From contig CAWDVK010000009.1 in NCBI GenBank assembly GCA_963805715.1, forward strand, positions 558,001 through 622,000: a stretch of 64,000 bases of DNA, in the 5' to 3' direction. Origin of the DNA: CAWDVK01 sp963805715. Its GTDB lineage: Bacteria > Actinomycetota > Actinomycetes > Streptosporangiales > Streptosporangiaceae. The position numbers were made by a program, and so were the translations under genes. Positions within the stretch are counted from its first letter, which is position 1; every line of letters begins with the position of its first letter. Below are positions 26,981-36,202 of this stretch, piece after piece. The notes under the pieces are model-generated. The model did no database searches. It was not told the DNA's origin and worked only from the letters and a program-made list of their open reading frames with translations.

Positions 26981-27652
26981 GTGCACTTTGTCATCATGGG
27001 ATGCGGCCGGGTCGGCTCAACGGTCGCGCACATCCTGGAGGACCAGGGTCACTCGGTCGCGATCATCGACCAGGATCCCGAGGCCTTCCGCAGGCTGAGG
27101 TCAGGGTTCAAGGGCAGCAAGATCACCGGCGTCGGCTTTGACCGTGACGTGCTCACCGAGGCCGGGATCGAGCGCGCTGATGCCTTCGCCGCCGTCAGCA
27201 GCGGCGACAACTCCAATGTCATCGCGGCCAGGGTGGCGAGGGAATCCTTCGGCGTCGAGCGAGTCATCGCGCGGATCTACGATCCGCGCCGGGCTGAGGT
27301 GTACCAGCGGCTCGGCATTGCCACGGTAGCAACCGTCCGCTGGACAGCTGACCAGATGCTCCGCCGGATGCTGCCGGAGGGAGCAGAGCCGCTCTGGCGC
27401 GACCCCACCGGCAAGATCGTCCTGGCCGAGGTCGCGCACTCTGACGACTGGCTCGGCGAGAAGATCACCGCCCTGGAGGCAGCCACGCAGGCCCGGATAG
27501 CCTTCGTCTCCCGGCTGGGCGAGGCGATGGTCCCCGGCCCTGGTGCCGTGCTGCAGGAAGGCGACGTGATCCACGTGATCGCTGATGAGGCCCATCTCGA
27601 CGAGATCGCCGCGGTGCTGGCCAGGCCAGCCCCCGGCCGGGGAGGTCACTGA
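26981..27652 (+). CDS. TrkA-family potassium uptake regulatory protein (first of pair)
   Basis: A 223-residue protein with an N-terminal RCK Rossmann domain (MGCGRVGSTVAHILEDQGH; acidic ribose-binding residues in IIDQD) and a C-terminal TrkA-C domain from about residue 135. These proteins sit on the cytoplasmic face of Trk/Ktr K+ channels and gate them by binding NAD(H) or ATP. The GTG start at 26981 follows GGAAGGAAG. Its stop overlaps the next trkA gene by one base, matching the CeoB-CeoC pair of mycobacteria. Confidence 0.88.
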   Translation: MHFVIMGCGRVGSTVAHILEDQGHSVAIIDQDPEAFRRLRSGFKGSKITGVGFDRDVLTEAGIERADAFAAVSSGDNSNVIAARVARESFGVERVIARIYDPRRAEVYQRLGIATVATVRWTADQMLRRMLPEGAEPLWRDPTGKIVLAEVAHSDDWLGEKITALEAATQARIAFVSRLGEAMVPGPGAVLQEGDVIHVIADEAHLDEIAAVLARPAPGRGGH

Positions 27653-28314
27653 TGCGCGTTGCCATCGCCGGAGCGGGCGCCGTGGGCCGCTCTATCGCCA
27701 AGGAGCTGCTCGAGCACGGCCACGATGTGCTGCTCATCGACAAGGATCCCAGCTCCATCAAGGTCTACAGCGTGCCAGGCGCGGAGTGGCTGCTCGCGGA
27801 TGCGTGCGAGATCAGCGCCCTGGACGACGCCGGGCTGGAGCAGTGCAACGTCGTGATCGCGGCAACCGGTGACGACAAGGCCAACCTGGTGATCTCGCTG
27901 CTAGCCAAGACCGAGTACGGCGTTCCGCGGGTAGTGGCCCGGACGAATCACCCCAACAACGAGTGGCTCTTCAATGAATCCTGGGGCGTAGACGTTGCCG
28001 TCTCGACGCCGCGGCTGCTGTCCGCGCTGGTGGAGGAAGCGGTCAGTGTCGGCGACCTGGTCCGGCTGATGACCTTCCGGCAGAGTGATGCCAGCCTGGT
28101 GGAGCTGACCATGGCGGCCGATGCGCCCATGGTCGGCCAGCGGGTGGGCGGCATCAAGTGGCCGGCCGATACCGCGCTCGTCGCCATCCTGCGAGATGGC
28201 CGGGTGATCGTCCCCCGCAGCGACGACCCGCTGGCCGGAGGCGATGAGCTGCTGTTCGTCACCAGCCAGGATGTGGAGCAGGAACTCGCCGCGCTGCTTT
28301 CCGAGCGGACGTAG
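27652..28314 (+). CDS. TrkA-family potassium uptake regulatory protein (second of pair)
   Basis: A 220-residue protein with the same organisation as its neighbour: Rossmann motif GAGAVGRSIAKELLEHGH, LLIDKDP and a C-terminal TrkA-C domain. The ATG shares its A with the upstream stop codon (TGATG), so the pair is translationally coupled and probably forms a heteromeric gating ring. No Trk membrane subunit gene is next to it. Confidence 0.88.
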   Translation: MRVAIAGAGAVGRSIAKELLEHGHDVLLIDKDPSSIKVYSVPGAEWLLADACEISALDDAGLEQCNVVIAATGDDKANLVISLLAKTEYGVPRVVARTNHPNNEWLFNESWGVDVAVSTPRLLSALVEEAVSVGDLVRLMTFRQSDASLVELTMAADAPMVGQRVGGIKWPADTALVAILRDGRVIVPRSDDPLAGGDELLFVTSQDVEQELAALLSERT

Positions 28315-28337
28315 GCCGGGCCGGCCGGGCGGCCTAC
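28311..28337. terminator. hairpin between convergent trkA and DUF3710 genes
   Basis: GTAGGCC (28311-28317) pairs with GGCCTAC (28331-28337), with additional GC-rich inner pairing. It overlaps the end of the second trkA gene. There is no T-run. The position between converging genes supports a terminator. Confidence 0.5.
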
Positions 28338-28381
28338 CGGGTCTCGGTAATCTCCGGCTACCGGGTCTCGGTAATCTCCGG
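28334..28381. repeat. 24-bp tandem duplication at the DUF3710 stop
   Basis: CTACCGGGTCTCGGTAATCT and its next four bases occur twice in tandem (28334-28357, 28358-28381). The unit carries the last codons and stop of the DUF3710 gene, so a second out-of-use copy of PEITETR-stop follows the real one. Confidence 0.85.
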
Positions 28382-29284
28382 GCCGCGCTCGAACGGATTC
28401 AGCAGGTCCTGCCCGCTCGCCTCCATCTGCTCCTCGAGTGCCTGCCGCGCCTCATCCGGCAGCCTGATCTCAAGCGGCTTGCGCGGCGGCTCCGCGTGAT
28501 CACCACGCACGATGACCACGTCGGCGAATATCTCCTCGAACGGCCGGGCGAGCTCGGGCTGCTCCGCAGCAGGCCCGCTGAGCAGGCCGCGCAGGAACCA
28601 GCGCGGCCCGTCCACGCCCATGAACCGGAGCGGCAGCGTGACCTGGCGGCCCCGCTCATCTGCGCCGGGACTGACGCGCGCTAGCAGTTCCGGGCCGAAG
28701 GGACCGGAGCTCTCGCTGCTCTCGCCGCCGGACTTAGCCACCTCCTCGGCGATCTCCTGCCGCACCTCATCCCAGATCCCGCTGGTTTTCGGAGCAGCGA
28801 ACGCCTGCAGCTGCAGCCCGCTGTCACCGTGCACCACCGCGATCCAGACGCCCGTGTCCTCCGACAGGTTGATCTGGACGTCGAAATCCTGCCGGGCGGG
28901 GACCAGCAAGCTGCCGAAGTCCATCCGCTCCACGTCGGGAAAACCGCCGGCACTGTCCCACGGACCAGCTGACCTGGCCCTGGCCTGCGCGGCATCCGAG
29001 GAGTCGCGCAGCCTGGTCCAGGTCACGGGATCACCCAGGTCATCGCGCGCCGGGCGGGCGGACCGGCCGGCCCGGCCGGGGCTGGCGGGCTCGCGGCCCG
29101 GCTGCTGGTACTCCGCCGCGTCGTCCGGCTGGTCGTCGTCCGGCTGGTCGTCGTCCGGCTGGTCGTCGTCCGCCAGATCGTCGTCCGCCAGGGCGGCATC
29201 CATGTCCAGCCCGGCCGCAGCGTCGCTGCCGGCAGGTCCCGTCTGATCACCGCGCTCGCGGTGGCGCCGTCGGAACACCTGCAC
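28358..29284 (-). CDS. DUF3710 domain protein
   Basis: A 308-residue protein. The conserved DUF3710 domain begins at about residue 110 (DVERMDFGSLLVP) and runs to near residue 250; its function is unknown. The first 100 residues are low-complexity and acidic, with three copies of a five-residue Asp/Gln/Pro repeat encoded by a 15-bp repeat at 29122-29166. In actinomycetes this gene is normally found downstream of dut and near the trkA pair, exactly as here, so the neighbourhood is conserved. Confidence 0.85.
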   Translation of the reverse strand: MQVFRRRHRERGDQTGPAGSDAAAGLDMDAALADDDLADDDQPDDDQPDDDQPDDAAEYQQPGREPASPGRAGRSARPARDDLGDPVTWTRLRDSSDAAQARARSAGPWDSAGGFPDVERMDFGSLLVPARQDFDVQINLSEDTGVWIAVVHGDSGLQLQAFAAPKTSGIWDEVRQEIAEEVAKSGGESSESSGPFGPELLARVSPGADERGRQVTLPLRFMGVDGPRWFLRGLLSGPAAEQPELARPFEEIFADVVIVRGDHAEPPRKPLEIRLPDEARQALEEQMEASGQDLLNPFERGPEITETR

Positions 29285-29359
29285 GCTCCTTAAATCCTGA
29301 TGTCTCGTCCGGGAAAATCTCGCTTACCACAGGAACGCTCCCAGCTGCCTGCGCGTGCC

Positions 29360-29875
29360 CTACCGCCCGCGCGGCACCTCACCGGCCGGGGCTTCACCTG
29401 CCGCATCGCCGCCCGCGGAGTGGCCGCCGGTCGATCCGAAGCCACCCTCCCCGCGCGCCGAGCCGGGCAGCACCTCGACCTCAAGGAAGACGGGGCGCTC
29501 GACCCGCTGCACGACCAGCTGGGCGATCCGGTCTCCTCGCTCGAACCGGACACTCCGCTCCGGATCGGTGTTGAGCAGCGTCACCCTGATCTCGCCACGG
29601 TACCCGGCGTCGACCGTGCCGGGCGCATTGACCAGGGTCACGCCGTGCCGCGCGGCCAGGCCGGACCGCGGGTGAACGAACGCCGCGTACCCGTCGGGCA
29701 GCGCGATCGCCACCCCAGTGGGAACCACCGCGCGCTGGCCGGGTGCCAGCTCGACCCCGGTGGCGGCGAACAGGTCGCAGCCCGCATCGCCGGGGTGCGC
29801 CCGCTGCGGCAGCGGCAGGCCGTGATCCAGCCGCAGGATCAGGATCTCAACGCCGTCAGCGTCGGCGTCCGGCAT
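29360..29875 (-). CDS. dut: dUTP diphosphatase
   Basis: A 171-residue trimeric dUTPase that hydrolyses dUTP to dUMP and PPi. All five family motifs can be seen: DAGCDLFA (1), PRSGLAARHGVT (2, 3 region), GTVDAGYRGEI (substrate-binding), ERGDRIAQLVVQ (4) and the Gly-rich GEGGFGSTG (5). About 20 extra residues rich in Gly/Ala follow motif 5. Upstream of the DUF3710 gene on the same strand. Confidence 0.95.
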   Translation of the reverse strand: MPDADADGVEILILRLDHGLPLPQRAHPGDAGCDLFAATGVELAPGQRAVVPTGVAIALPDGYAAFVHPRSGLAARHGVTLVNAPGTVDAGYRGEIRVTLLNTDPERSVRFERGDRIAQLVVQRVERPVFLEVEVLPGSARGEGGFGSTGGHSAGGDAAGEAPAGEVPRGR

Positions 29876-29961
29876 GCATCCTCCGCTGGCGCGACCTCAC
29901 GGATGCGACCCTATCGCCGATGACGGGCACCCGGTCATGGCAACGCGCGGCCAGGCCCGGC

Positions 29962-31263
29962 TCACTGCTCCGGCCCGCGGCCGGCGGCGCGGCCGCCATC
30001 CCGGCCGCGCAGGTACGGCCAGGCGTGGGTGATCACCGCGGCCGCCGGGACGGCCACGATGGCGCCGGGGATCCCGGCGATGATGCCGCCGACCGCCAGC
30101 ACCAGGATGATGCCGAGCGGGTGCAGCCGCACGATGCGGCCCACCACGAGCGGCTGCAGCAGGTGGCTCTCCAGCTGGTTCTCCACCAGGAAGACGGCCA
30201 GCAGGATCACGGCCGCGATCCAGCCCTTGGTGCCCAGCGTGATCAGGATGGCGAGGGCGCCGACCACGAGGATCCCGACCAGCGGGATGTACGCGGCCAG
30301 GAAGACCAGCATGATCAGCGGGACCAGCAGCGGCACGCCCAGCAGCCAGAGCGCCAGGCCGATGAAGACGGCGTGGATGGCCGCCACCGCGGTGGTGCCC
30401 CGGATGTAGTTGGTCAGCGCCTGCCACGCCGCCGTCCCGGCCTGGCCAGCGCGCCGCTGCCCCTCCGGGCGCATGCCGCTGATCAGCCAGGACCAGATCC
30501 GGGCACCATCCTTGAGCAGGAAGAAGGTGATGAACAGCACCAGGATCAGGCCGGTCACCAGCTCGATGGCGTACTTCCCGCCGGTCAGCACCGTGCCGGC
30601 GATGACCGCCTTGTGCTGGGACAGGTAGTGCAGCAGTTCATTGGTCAGCCGCTGCAGCCGCGGGACGTGCAGGTGGAAGGGCGCCCCGGCCAGCGCTCTC
30701 TGCAGCTCGGTGGCCGTGTGCTTGACCTCGGCGGCCAGCGTCGGGTAGTCGGCGCTCACCCGGTTCGCGGTCAGCGTGATCACGCCGGCGATCACCACGA
30801 TGGCCGCGATGAAGGTGCACCAGGTCGCGAGCAGGTCCGTCATCCCGACGCGCCGCAGTCTCGCGGTGAGCGGCTGCAGCAGTGCCGTCAGCAGCAGCGC
30901 GGCGATCAGCGGGAGCACCACCAGGCGCAGGTCCACCGCGAGCCGGAACGCCACGTAGATGACCAGCGCGACCAGCAGCAGCCGCCAGGACCAGGCCGCC
31001 GCCTGCCGCAGCGGCCCGGGTACCTGCGCGTCCGGCGCCGCCGGGTCCGCGGCAGGCGCCGCATGGGCCTGCTCGCCGTCGGCGGTGCGGTCAGGGTCAG
31101 CTTCCTGCCGGGAGCCGGGCGGGCTGGCCGCGGCCTGGGCCCGCGCCCGCAGGCTCCGGGCGGCCAGCCGCATCCGGCCGGCGGCACCGCCATCGCCGCC
31201 GGGTGACCCGGCCGGAGCGGCCGGGTCCTCTCCTGCCGTCCGCTGGCCCGTCATGTAGTCCAT
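29962..31263 (-). CDS. AI-2E family transporter (UPF0118)
   Basis: A 433-residue protein. After about 90 hydrophilic Ala/Pro-rich residues come eight predicted membrane segments, with the conserved LILVLFITFFLLKDG and IPLVGILVVGALA segments of the AI-2E exporter family. Members move small solutes (AI-2 in E. coli TqsA, Na+/H+ in others); the substrate here is unknown. ATG 31263 and a second ATG three codons later are both possible. It diverges from the DUF3093 gene only 21 bases away, so both promoters overlap. Confidence 0.85.
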   Translation of the reverse strand: MDYMTGQRTAGEDPAAPAGSPGGDGGAAGRMRLAARSLRARAQAAASPPGSRQEADPDRTADGEQAHAAPAADPAAPDAQVPGPLRQAAAWSWRLLLVALVIYVAFRLAVDLRLVVLPLIAALLLTALLQPLTARLRRVGMTDLLATWCTFIAAIVVIAGVITLTANRVSADYPTLAAEVKHTATELQRALAGAPFHLHVPRLQRLTNELLHYLSQHKAVIAGTVLTGGKYAIELVTGLILVLFITFFLLKDGARIWSWLISGMRPEGQRRAGQAGTAAWQALTNYIRGTTAVAAIHAVFIGLALWLLGVPLLVPLIMLVFLAAYIPLVGILVVGALAILITLGTKGWIAAVILLAVFLVENQLESHLLQPLVVGRIVRLHPLGIILVLAVGGIIAGIPGAIVAVPAAAVITHAWPYLRGRDGGRAAGRGPEQ

Positions 31264-31284
31264 GTAACCAACTAACGTGTCCAC

Positions 31285-31761
31285 ATGCGCAACTACCGCG
31301 AGCGGCTCTGGGTGCCGGTCTCGTACTGGCTGCTCGGGCTGGTGTCCGTCTTCCTCATGGCCACGATCCTGTGGGGAGGATTCTCCCTGGCTGTCGGTAT
31401 CGGGGTTTATATCGTGCTGATGGGCGGATTCGCCGCCACGCTGGCGCAGTGGGGCCGCGCCACGATCGAGGTCAGCAACGGGGAACTGCGGGCCGGGCGG
31501 ACGACCATGAGGCTGGCCCAGGCGGGCGAGGTGGTACCGCTCGATGCGGCCGGGACGCGAGCGCTGCGCGGCCCGCAGGCCGACCCGGCCGCGTTCATGC
31601 TGACCCGGCCGTACCTGCGGCTGGCTGTCTATATCGAGGTAGCGGCCGAGGGATCGGCCCGGCCGTACTGGCTGATCGGCAGCCGGGATCCGGCGGCCCT
31701 GGCGGCGGCCATCGAGAGATCCCGGCCTCAGGCCCACGCCGGCGGCACCGCCGTGGGATGA
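31285..31761 (+). CDS. DUF3093 membrane protein
   Basis: A 158-residue protein with two membrane helices near the N-terminus (about residues 12-30 and 34-52) followed by a cytoplasmic or extracellular beta-rich domain. The N-terminal MRNYRERLWVPVSYWLLG matches the DUF3093 family, a widespread actinobacterial group of unknown function often next to dut. Very short 5' region; probably near-leaderless. Confidence 0.8.
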   Translation: MRNYRERLWVPVSYWLLGLVSVFLMATILWGGFSLAVGIGVYIVLMGGFAATLAQWGRATIEVSNGELRAGRTTMRLAQAGEVVPLDAAGTRALRGPQADPAAFMLTRPYLRLAVYIEVAAEGSARPYWLIGSRDPAALAAAIERSRPQAHAGGTAVG

Positions 31762-31792
31762 TCGTCAGACCAGGAGCGAGGAAGGAGCCCGT

Positions 31793-32068
31793 ATGTCAGG
31801 CAAGGGTGGCGGCACCGGCGCGAAGGCGGCTAATGCCCTGGCTGGCGCCGCCGCAGCCTTCGGCACGCGGAAGCTCATCGTCCTCGCCTGGAGGCGGATC
31901 ACCGGCAATGAGCCGCCCGACCATCCCGAGGACCCGAAGGTCGCGCTGCTGCACGCGGTGATCTTCGGCATGGTCGTCGGGGCCAGCGTGAACGTCGCCC
32001 GGGTGCTGGCCACCAGGGCCACCAGTGCCCACTTCGCGGTCGAGGACTCATCCGGCGGCCCCGAGTAG
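31793..32068 (+). CDS. DUF4235 small membrane protein
   Basis: A 91-residue protein with a helix near residues 18-32 and a second hydrophobic helix (LLHAVIFGMVVGASVNVARV). The conserved pattern (aaaFgtrkLivlaWrritG then P..Pedp) fits DUF4235, actinobacterial proteins of unknown role. The ATG follows GAGGAAGGAG. It is 32 bases after the DUF3093 gene and probably cotranscribed. Confidence 0.8.
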   Translation: MSGKGGGTGAKAANALAGAAAAFGTRKLIVLAWRRITGNEPPDHPEDPKVALLHAVIFGMVVGASVNVARVLATRATSAHFAVEDSSGGPE

Positions 32069-32130
32069 CCGCCGGGACCAGTCGGCGGTGTCAGCGCGCC
32101 ATGGCCCGCCGGATTGCCTAGTCTTGTCGC

Positions 32131-32938
32131 GTGCACGCTAAAGACCGCTCCCGCATCAGCTTCAAAGTCGCCTACGCCGCCCGGCATCCCGATCGCATCG
32201 TCGGCTACGCCAGGCGCCGGGGCCGCGATGCGTGGCTCAGGCTGACCACCCGCGATCACATCAGCTACTACCGCGCGGTCATGCGCTCGGACGCGGCCAG
32301 GAGCCACGAGGCGGCGGTCGGCAGCAAGACGCGCGAGTCCTGGCTCAAGCTCGGCCAGATGCAGTTCGACTACCTGGTCGGCCACGGCCTGAAGCCGGAT
32401 ATGCGGATGCTCGAGATCGGCTGCGGCAACCTGCGGGCCTGGCCTGTTCATCGACTACCTGGACGCCGGCAACTACTACGGCACGGACATCTCGCCGGAC
32501 ATCCTGCTGGCCGCCCAGCGGACGGTGACCGAGTTCGGCCTGCAGTCCCGGCTGCCCTACCTGACGCTGGTCGATGACATGCGGCTGGAGTTCCTGCCGG
32601 ACAGCTATTTTGATGTCGTGCACGCGCACAGCGTGTTCTCTCACTCGCCGATCGAGGTGATCGACGAGTGCCTGGCGAACATCGGCCGGATCATGACGCC
32701 GGGCGGCTTCTTCGATTTCACTTTCGACCGCACCGAGGGCACTGAGCACCAGGTGCTGAACGAGGACTTCTACTACCGCACGCAGACCCTGATCGACCTG
32801 GCGCGCCGCCACGGCCTGGAAGGTCGCTTCATGGACGACTGGGAGGAACTACCGCACGATCAGTCCAAGCTCCGGGTAACTCGCCCGATCTCAGCCGGCA
32901 GCGATACATTTCACTGCGCCTGGGCACCACACTGGTAA
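32131..32938 (+). CDS. class I SAM-dependent methyltransferase (apparent frameshift)
   Basis: From GTG 32131 the first frame reads to MLEIGCGNLRA, the SAM-binding motif I, then is lost. Removing the T at 32440 continues as GLFIDYLDAGNYYGTDISPD and on to a normal C-terminus (stop 32938), 268 residues in all. Motif post-I is the Asp in GTDISPD; VVHAHSVFSH corresponds to motif II-III. The substrate is unknown. The single-base nature of the defect suggests a sequencing error. Confidence 0.7.
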
Positions 32939-33040
32939 GCGCGCCGCGGGCAGGGTTGCCGCTCAGCAGCCACCGCCGGTCCGGAGCCACCTGGCCCCGG
33001 CGCGGCATCCGCGACCAGATCGCAGCCGGGAGGCGAGAAC

Positions 33041-34282
33041 ATGGCTCGTGCGAAAACGGTCCTGGGCATCGTGCTGGCCGGCGGGGCGGGCAAGCGTCTG
33101 GCCCCGCTGACGGCGGACCGGGCCAAGCCGGCCGTCCCGTTCGGCGGACTTTACCGGCTTGTTGATTTCGCGCTCTCCAACCTGGTCAACGGGGGCCTGC
33201 GCCGGATCTGCGTGCTCACTCAGTACAAGAGCCACAGCCTGGACCGGCATATCACCACCACCTGGCGGCTGAGCAGCCTGCTGGGCAACTACGTCACGCC
33301 GGTGCCGGCGCAGCAGCGGCTCGGGCCGCACTGGTATACCGGCTCGGCGGACGCCATCTACCAGTCGCTGAACCTGATCTACGACGAGCAGCCGGATATC
33401 GTCGCCGTCTTCGGCGCGGACCACGTGTTCCGGATGGATCCGATGCAGATGATCGACCAGCACGTCGCCTGCGGGGCCGGCGTCACCGTCGCCGCCATCC
33501 CGGTACCCCGGGCCGAGGCCAGCGCGTTCGGCGTGATCAGGACCGCCGATGACGGCCGCACCATCGAGGCCTTCCTGGAGAAGCCTGCCGATCCGCCGTC
33601 GCTGCCCGGCGAGCCCGACAAGGCATTCGCCTCCATGGGCATCTACGTCTTCAGCACCGACGCGCTGATCGAGACCCTGCGGCAGGACGCCGACGACGAC
33701 GGCAGCCGGCACGACATGGGCGGCGATATCGTCCCGATGCTGGTGCGGAAGGAGACCGCGCAGGTCTACGACTTCCTGGACAATCACGTGCCGGGCGCCG
33801 ACCCGCGCGACATCGGCTACTGGCGGGACGTCGGGACGCTGGACTCCTACTTCGACGCGCACATGGACCTGTGCGCCGTCCACCCGGTATTCAACCTGTA
33901 CAACGACCGGTGGCCGATCCTGACGCACGTGCCCTCGCAGCCGCCGGCCAAGTTCGTGCACGATGACGGCGACCGGACCGGCCGCGCCGTCAACAGCGTC
34001 GTCAGCAACGGCGTCGTCGTGTCCGGCGGCCTGGTCCGCCAGTCGGTGCTGTCGCCGGGCGTGCGGGTCAACAGCTGGGCCAGGGTCGAGCGGGCCGTGC
34101 TGATGCACAACACCACCGTCGGGCGGCACGCCGTGGTCGAGGACGCCATCCTGGACAAGAACGTGCACGTGCCCGAGGGCGCGGTGATCGGGGTGGACAA
34201 GGAGCACGACCGGGAGCGCGGGTTCGTGGTGTCCGAGGGCGGGATCACGGTGGTCGGGAAGGGCCAGGTCATCACGCCGTGA
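33041..34282 (+). CDS. glgC: glucose-1-phosphate adenylyltransferase
   Basis: A 413-residue enzyme making ADP-glucose from ATP and glucose-1-phosphate. It has LAGGAGKRLAPLTADRAKPAVPFGG at the N-terminus (nucleotide loop and regulatory region), YRLVDFALSN, GTADAIYQ-like GSADAIYQ, FGADHVF with the metal-binding Asp, and a C-terminal left-handed beta-helix from about residue 290. The ATG at 33041 follows GGGAGGCGAG. The stop overlaps the start of the glycogen synthase gene (GTGA). Confidence 0.93.
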   Translation: MARAKTVLGIVLAGGAGKRLAPLTADRAKPAVPFGGLYRLVDFALSNLVNGGLRRICVLTQYKSHSLDRHITTTWRLSSLLGNYVTPVPAQQRLGPHWYTGSADAIYQSLNLIYDEQPDIVAVFGADHVFRMDPMQMIDQHVACGAGVTVAAIPVPRAEASAFGVIRTADDGRTIEAFLEKPADPPSLPGEPDKAFASMGIYVFSTDALIETLRQDADDDGSRHDMGGDIVPMLVRKETAQVYDFLDNHVPGADPRDIGYWRDVGTLDSYFDAHMDLCAVHPVFNLYNDRWPILTHVPSQPPAKFVHDDGDRTGRAVNSVVSNGVVVSGGLVRQSVLSPGVRVNSWARVERAVLMHNTTVGRHAVVEDAILDKNVHVPEGAVIGVDKEHDRERGFVVSEGGITVVGKGQVITP

Positions 34283-35466
34283 CCGGTCCGGACGATTCAG
34301 CTCCCCGGCTCCGGGTGGCGCTGCTGACCAGGGAGTACCCGCCCTACGTCTACGGCGGGGCGGGCGTGCACGTCGAGTACCTGGCCCGTGAGCTTGGCCG
34401 GCTGGTGAACCTGACCGTGCACTGCCAGGGCGCCGACCGGCCGGGGGCTGTCGCTCACCGGCCCTGGCCGGATCTCGCCGCGGCCAACAGCGCGCTGCAG
34501 ACCATCTCGACCGACCTCGCGATGACCGCGGCCGTCGCCGGAGCCGAGATCGTCCACTCCCATACCTGGTATGCCAATCTGGCCGGGCACCTGTCCGCGC
34601 TGCTCTTCGGGATACCGCACGTGATGACCGCGCATTCGCTCGAGCCGCTGCGGCCGTGGAAGGCCGAGCAGCTGGGCGGCGGTTACGCGCTGTCGAGCTG
34701 GTGCGAGCGGACGGCCATCGAGTCCGCCGCGGCCGTGGTCGCGGTGTCCGACGGGATGCGCGCCGACATCCTGGCCAGCTACCCGGCGGTGCCGGCTGAC
34801 CGGGTGCACGTCATCCGCAACGGCATCGACACGGCGGAGTACAGTCCCGATCCCGGCCTCGACGTGCTGGAGCGCCATGGCATCGATCCGGGCAGGCCGT
34901 CGGTTGTCTTCGTCGGCCGGGTGACCCGGCAGAAGGGCCTGCCCGTCCTGCTGCGCGCGGCCCGGATGATCGACCCGGCGGCGCAGCTGGTCGTGTGCGC
35001 CGGCCAGGCCGACACGCCGGCGCTGGCGGCCGAGGTCGGCGGGCTGGCCGCTGAGCTGCGGTCAGCCCGGTCCGGCGTGGTGTGGATACCGGCCATGCTG
35101 GCCAAGCACGAGGTGATCCAGATTCTTAGCCACGCCACGGTCTTCGCCTGCCCTTCCCTGTATGAGCCGCTGGGCATCGTCAACCTCGAGGCCATGGCGT
35201 GCGGGACCGCCGTGGTGGCCTCCCGGGTGGGCGGCATACCCGAGGTGGTCGCCGACGGGGAGACCGGGCTGCTGGTGCCGCCTGACGATCCGGCCGCGCT
35301 CGCCGAGGCCATCAACGCGCTGGTCCGCGATCCGGCCAGGGCCGCCAGCCTCGGCCGTCGCGGCCTCGAGCGGGCGGTGGCGGAGTTCAGCTGGGCCAGT
35401 GTCGCGGCGCAGACCGCCTCGCTCTACGCCCGCCTGGCGCGCCCGGCGGGGGCGGCGGCTCGCTGA
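34279..35466 (+). CDS. glgA: GT4 glycogen synthase / maltose-1-phosphate synthase (GlgA/GlgM type)
   Basis: A 395-residue GT-B glycosyltransferase. The N-terminal loop TREYPPYVYGGAGVHVEYLAREL and the C-terminal EPLGIVNLEAMACGTAVVAS are typical of the actinobacterial GT4 group. In Mycobacterium the homologue next to glgC is GlgM, which transfers glucose from ADP-glucose to glucose-1-phosphate to make maltose-1-phosphate, the precursor of alpha-glucan. The overlap with glgC shows both are made together. Whether this protein makes glycogen or maltose-1-phosphate cannot be decided from sequence alone. Confidence 0.85.
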   Translation: MTGPDDSAPRLRVALLTREYPPYVYGGAGVHVEYLARELGRLVNLTVHCQGADRPGAVAHRPWPDLAAANSALQTISTDLAMTAAVAGAEIVHSHTWYANLAGHLSALLFGIPHVMTAHSLEPLRPWKAEQLGGGYALSSWCERTAIESAAAVVAVSDGMRADILASYPAVPADRVHVIRNGIDTAEYSPDPGLDVLERHGIDPGRPSVVFVGRVTRQKGLPVLLRAARMIDPAAQLVVCAGQADTPALAAEVGGLAAELRSARSGVVWIPAMLAKHEVIQILSHATVFACPSLYEPLGIVNLEAMACGTAVVASRVGGIPEVVADGETGLLVPPDDPAALAEAINALVRDPARAASLGRRGLERAVAEFSWASVAAQTASLYARLARPAGAAAR

Positions 35467-35485
35467 CGCCGATGGCGTATTGCCC

Positions 35486-35525
35486 TTGCCCGGTGATCTT
35501 GATTCCAGTTAAGATACATCTTGAT
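35486..35525 (+). promoter_or_regulatory. promoter with palindrome before the DUF1707 gene
   Basis: TTGCCC (35486-35491), 18 bases, then TAAGAT (35510-35515) form a plausible sigma-70-type promoter. AAGAT-AC-ATCTT (35511-35522) is an inverted repeat over the -10 box, and ATCTTGAT occurs twice, 22 bp apart (35496, 35518). A repressor site is likely; the regulator is unknown. Confidence 0.5.
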
Positions 35526-35545
35526 CCGGTACAGGAAGGTGGCCG

Positions 35546-36178
35546 ATGCAGCCGTCAGCCCAGCCAGGGCCGCAGTCCCGCGACCCGGCGGTTATCCGCG
35601 TGTCCGATCAGGAGCGTGACGCTGTCGCGCACCGCCTGCAGGTCGCCTTCGCCGAGCGCAGGCTGGACGACGATGAGTTTGACGAGCGGATGCGAGCCGC
35701 GCTGACCGCGCGGACGAGCGCCGATCTTGAGCTGCTGACCCGTGACCTGCCGGCCGCGGCCCCGGCGGCCGCCGCCGGGCCGCTGGCCGCCGGGGTCGCC
35801 GGCAAGCCGCCCGGCCGGTTCGCGATCGCCTACAAGAACTCGATCAGGCGCGGCGGCCGCTGGCGGGTGCCCGAGCATTTCACCCCGGTTGTCTACAAGG
35901 GCAGTGGCTGGCTGGACCTGCGGGCGGCCGAGCTGACTGCCCCTGTCACCGTCGTCACCGCGATCGCCTACAAGTCCAGGATGGACATCCTGGTCCCGCC
36001 GGGCGTGCGGGTCGAGATGGGCGGGTTCGGCGTCAGCAAGGGCTGGTCAGCCGAGGAGGACCAGGAGATGCTGGTCACCCGGGACGCTCCGGTCGTGCAC
36101 GTGCGAGGCATCGCCTACAAGGGCACAATCGAGGTCAGCACCAGGCCCGGCGCGGCTGACGCCGGCCGCCGGCCCTAG
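35546..36178 (+). CDS. DUF1707 domain protein
   Basis: A 210-residue protein. The first 60 residues form the DUF1707 helical domain (IRVSDQERDAVAHRLQVAF and RRLDDDEFDERMRAALTA). The remainder is beta-rich with repeated AIAYKNS/AIAYKSR/GIAYKGT strands, similar to the cell-wall-active antibiotic response fold (DUF2154-like). No membrane helix is seen. The function is unknown. The start ATG follows AGGAAGG. A second DUF1707 gene is at 59407. Confidence 0.8.
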   Translation: MQPSAQPGPQSRDPAVIRVSDQERDAVAHRLQVAFAERRLDDDEFDERMRAALTARTSADLELLTRDLPAAAPAAAAGPLAAGVAGKPPGRFAIAYKNSIRRGGRWRVPEHFTPVVYKGSGWLDLRAAELTAPVTVVTAIAYKSRMDILVPPGVRVEMGGFGVSKGWSAEEDQEMLVTRDAPVVHVRGIAYKGTIEVSTRPGAADAGRRP

Positions 36179-36202
36179 CGGCGTGTCCGGGGGGCTCAGC
36201 GC

